This document shows positions 6,803 to 9,399 of a stretch of 9,399 nucleotides of DNA, piece after piece. Both the position numbers and the translations under genes were made by a program. The DNA is taken from the NCBI GenBank assembly GCA_031263965.1, contig JAISES010000452.1, positions 1 through 9,399 on the forward strand. The letters are read 5' to 3'. The number at the start of each line of letters is the position of its first letter. The stretch's first letter is position 1. Origin of the DNA: Prevotella sp. (GTDB lineage Bacteria > Bacteroidota > Bacteroidia > Bacteroidales > Dysgonomonadaceae). The notes below the pieces were generated by a model. The model saw nothing but the letters and a program-made list of their open reading frames with translations, had not been told where the DNA came from and made no database searches.

Positions 6803-9399
6803 CTATTTTAACTCAAATAAATCTCTCAACTCATTATTATTAAGGTTACCGATCCAGTTTTCGCCGGTAGAAACAGTCATGTCGGCCAATGCCTTCTTGC
6901 CTTGTATCATTTCGTTAATCCGTTCCTCAAACGTACCCTTGGTTATAAAACGGTGTACCATCACATTGCTTTTCTGTCCGATTCTGTAAGCTCTGTCGGT
7001 GGCTTGCGCTTCAACGGCCGGATTCCACCACAGATCGTAATGGATAACATGGTTGGCGGCTGTCAGGTTCAGTCCTGTGCCGGCAGCCTTCAGCGAAAGG
7101 ATAAACATTTTATCCGCCCTGTTGTCTTGGAACCGATCTACCATTTCTTTCCGCTGCTTCAATGAACATCCGCCATGATAAAACATCGGCGTTTCTCCGT
7201 AACGTTCGGAAATAAACCGGACCAGCAAATTTCCCATTTCAGAGAACTGGGTGAATATCAGTACCTTTTCGTTTGATTCGTTGATGTTGTCGAGCTTCTC
7301 GAAGAGCAAGTCCATTTTGCCTGACAGAGAAGCATCCATAATTTTGTTTTTCAAAAACTGGGTAGGATGGTTGCATATCTGCTTCAGAGCCAGTATCATC
7401 TGCAATACCAATCCCTGCCTTACAAACAGCGATTTGTGATCTACCCCTTCTATTCCTTCTATGGCGATCATAGCTTCATGCAATGTCTTCTGGTACAGTA
7501 CAGCCTGTTCTTTGGCCAGATATCCGAAGCTGTCTATCTCTATTTTATCGGGCAAGTCACTGATAATCGATTTGTCTGATTTCAGGCGGCGCATCATGAA
7601 CGGGCCTGTTACCTTTTTGAGTTTATTGGCTGCATCCAGGTCGTTCCTGCTTTGTATGGGATTGCCATATTCTTCCCTGAATTCGTTCAGGTTTCCGAGA
7701 AGTCCCTTGTTGGCAAAATCCATGATACTCCACAGTTCGCTCAGCCGGTTTTCGACAGGCGTGCCGCTCATAGCTATGCATGTATTGGCCTTGATGTTTT
7801 TAATGGCTTTGCTTTGGGCAGTATCCTGGTTTTTGATGTTTTGCGCTTCATCGATAACGATTACCTGCCATTTTCTTTTTTTGAGAATATCGACATCACT
7901 GCGCGCAACGCCGTAGGAGGTAAGCAGAATGTCGAATCCGGCATCATTATCCGGTTTCCTGTTTGTACCGTGATAGAGCATAACATTCAGGGACGGGGCA
8001 AATTTTTCAAATTCGGCGATCCAGTTAGCCAGCAGTCCGGTAGGAGCTACGATCAAGGCTTTTTCTTTGTCGCTTATTGCATTTTCCTCTTTATATTTGA
8101 GTAAGGTAGTTATTACCTGCAATGTTTTACCCAACCCCATATCGTCGGCTATCACACTGCCAAAACCTATTTGGGAATTGCGGTACATCCATGCGAAGCC
8201 ACGTTCCTGATAAGGGCGAAGGTTGGCTTTAAGCTTTTCAGGCAAAGGTACTTCCGGATTTTGGGTTAACCGGCGGATCATATCTTTCACCTCATCGTCC
8301 ATGGAAATGCAGGCCCCATTATATTCGTTGCTGAGTACTGTTTTGAGTATTTCGAGCGGAGACAGGCTTTTGGTCGAGTTGAATTGCTTATGCAATTTTT
8401 CCAGGTCGGAGGAAGATACATAAATGTAATTCGTCTTGTATTTGATGAGTTCGCCACTGCTTTTCATCAATCCGGCAAACTCTGTTTCGTTCATCAGCGT
8501 ATCGCCCAGGGCCACCTGCCAATCATAATCGAGCAGGCTGTCGAGCCGTATGAAACTCTTTCCGGTATTGGTTTTCGATTTAATACGTACACTGGCTTTG
8601 GGCCTCAATATATTCTGCAACGATTTGGGAAGCAGGACGTCTATATTCAGTAGTTTTATAGCCGGAATGGCTTGCATAAGAAATGGGACAAAGCTATGGC
8701 TGTCAAGTACAATTTCGGTTTCACACCGGCTGTTCACATATTCATCGATAAGAGGGATGAAATGGCTTAGATGTGCCAACGACTGCAATATGCCGAACCG
8801 CTTTTTTTCGTGTTGCCTTTGTGTTAATATATCGCGCAACGGGGTTCTTTTGCTTTTCGGGGATTCACTGGCTTCTATGTCTATATTTATGCGGAACCGT
8901 CCGTCCGGTAATTCATCTACTATAATGACGGGGTGGAACTCGTTCTGTGTTATGTAGTAGCGTTGCAGCCAGGCATTGATCCCTCCAGGCAGAGCTTCTT
9001 CGCCCGGATTGCGAAAGGGGTAGGACTGCCCATTGAAAAACAGGTCGAGAAATATGTCATTTGTCCTGTTTTCGGAGAATGAGGGAATAAGCGCCGACAA
9101 AAACAGGGATATAAAGGTGGATATTCCGGCGACCGGTATTTCCGCATTGCTTGCACCGGAAAGTCCGGCAAACACTTTGTAAAGTTGCAGAGTCAGTTGC
9201 TCCACTTCCTTGCTTATCGTAGCCGGAAGCCATCTTACATGATACAATTTGTTGTCGAGCCTGACTATCCGCGGTATGACGGCTCCGTTAGCAATTAGGT
9301 TTACGCACATTTGCAGCAGGATACATAAGGCCTCGACACATGGCTGATAGCCGGATGAGATATTGAGAGGTATTTTTCCCAATTCGCTTATTACCTGCG
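6803..9399 (-). CDS. SWI2/SNF2-family DEAD/DEAH-type helicase (5'-truncated by the window)
   Basis: A large DNA-dependent ATPase of the bacterial Snf2 group. The frame stays open to the window edge (codons for QVISE precede the TTG at 9382-9380), so the TTG is probably not the start and the N-terminus is missing. Numbering from that TTG, residues about 1-350 form an accessory region resembling the SNF2-associated domain (RWLPA at 50-54). The ATPase core follows: motif I IADDMGLGKT (411-420), Ia LIVAPTGLLANW (443-454), II DEAQ (511-514), III MSGTPVENR (538-546), IV KVLIFTQFSEMG (706-717), V LKAAGTGLNLT (764-774), and VI QATDRAYRIGQ (793-803). Conserved WWNPAVE precedes motif VI. Both RecA lobes are intact. 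Cellular roles of bacterial members are poorly known (transcription or DNA-repair remodelling, phage defence in some systems); nothing here decides among them. No nuclease or methylase domain is fused in the visible part, and no defence partner is in the window. Confidence 0.95.
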   Translation of the reverse strand, partial: QVISELGKIPLNISSGYQPCVEALCILLQMCVNLIANGAVIPRIVRLDNKLYHVRWLPATISKEVEQLTLQLYKVFAGLSGASNAEIPVAGISTFISLFLSALIPSFSENRTNDIFLDLFFNGQSYPFRNPGEEALPGGINAWLQRYYITQNEFHPVIIVDELPDGRFRINIDIEASESPKSKRTPLRDILTQRQHEKKRFGILQSLAHLSHFIPLIDEYVNSRCETEIVLDSHSFVPFLMQAIPAIKLLNIDVLLPKSLQNILRPKASVRIKSKTNTGKSFIRLDSLLDYDWQVALGDTLMNETEFAGLMKSSGELIKYKTNYIYVSSSDLEKLHKQFNSTKSLSPLEILKTVLSNEYNGACISMDDEVKDMIRRLTQNPEVPLPEKLKANLRPYQERGFAWMYRNSQIGFGSVIADDMGLGKTLQVITTLLKYKEENAISDKEKALIVAPTGLLANWIAEFEKFAPSLNVMLYHGTNRKPDNDAGFDILLTSYGVARSDVDILKKRKWQVIVIDEAQNIKNQDTAQSKAIKNIKANTCIAMSGTPVENRLSELWSIMDFANKGLLGNLNEFREEYGNPIQSRNDLDAANKLKKVTGPFMMRRLKSDKSIISDLPDKIEIDSFGYLAKEQAVLYQKTLHEAMIAIEGIEGVDHKSLFVRQGLVLQMILALKQICNHPTQFLKNKIMDASLSGKMDLLFEKLDNINESNEKVLIFTQFSEMGNLLVRFISERYGETPMFYHGGCSLKQRKEMVDRFQDNRADKMFILSLKAAGTGLNLTAANHVIHYDLWWNPAVEAQATDRAYRIGQKSNVMVHRFITKGTFEERINEMIQGKKALADMTVSTGENWIGNLNNNELRDLFELK

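Noticed and set aside
7461..7916. Long + strand frames (such as 7461-7916 and 7652-8104) inside the helicase gene
   Set aside because: The opposite strand carries unambiguous SNF2 helicase motifs throughout, so these are shadow frames.
9380..9382. TTG at 9382-9380 as the start of the helicase
   Set aside because: The frame stays open upstream to the edge of the window, and members of this family usually have a longer N-terminal region; the gene is better treated as truncated by the window.
6803..9399. SNF2 helicase as part of a phage-defence system (DISARM-like or similar)
   Set aside because: No methylase, nuclease, phospholipase-D or DUF1998-type partner is visible; the neighbours are a cupin and housekeeping genes. 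Upstream sequence beyond the window could change this.

Overview
The window reads as chromosomal DNA of a member of the Bacteroidota, most likely Bacteroidales. Three things point there: the protein sequences (LigA and DapA closely resemble my recollection of the Bacteroides/Parabacteroides/Dysgonomonas versions), the TAnnTTTG-type promoter boxes directly upstream of ligA and dapA, and A-rich start regions without strong Shine-Dalgarno sequences. Nothing indicates a prophage, plasmid, CRISPR array or biosynthetic cluster. Genus is not determinable from sequence alone.

Left half, all on the + strand: the 3' part of a P-loop protein related to HPr kinase and PEP carboxykinase (1-849), closed by a 13-bp hairpin terminator; ligA (978-2975), NAD+-dependent DNA ligase; galK (3098-4243), galactokinase; a 170-aa conserved hypothetical protein (4331-4843), probably of the DUF6913 type; and dapA (4903-5796), dihydrodipicolinate synthase, followed by a hairpin. 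These are housekeeping functions: replication and repair, galactose entry into glycolysis, and lysine/diaminopimelate synthesis. They share a direction, but promoter-like boxes before ligA and dapA suggest several transcription units rather than one operon.

Right half, all on the - strand: a small KdgF-like cupin (6514-6155) and, upstream of it, a large SWI2/SNF2-family helicase whose 5' end lies outside the window (9399-6803) and which ends in its own hairpin terminator (6753-6775). dapA and the cupin gene converge.

The least ordinary part is 5867-6706. The cupin gene is bracketed by two unrelated elements built as nested palindromes. Element 1 (5867-6174, 308 bp) has perfect 19-bp terminal inverted repeats, two further inverted-repeat pairs inside, and a central 8-bp hairpin; its right terminal repeat supplies the last codons and part of the stop codon of the cupin gene. 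Element 2 (6527-6706, 180 bp) has 20-bp terminal inverted repeats (19/20 matching), an imperfect inner pair and a small central hairpin, and ends 12 bp before the cupin start codon. They look like non-autonomous, MITE/REP-type dispersed repeats. Element 2 also has the geometry of an invertible segment, though no convincing promoter is visible inside it. A second, milder oddity is that LigA has lost normally conserved residues in two helix-hairpin-helix motifs and in its OB fold. I do not see a complete new multi-gene system in this window.
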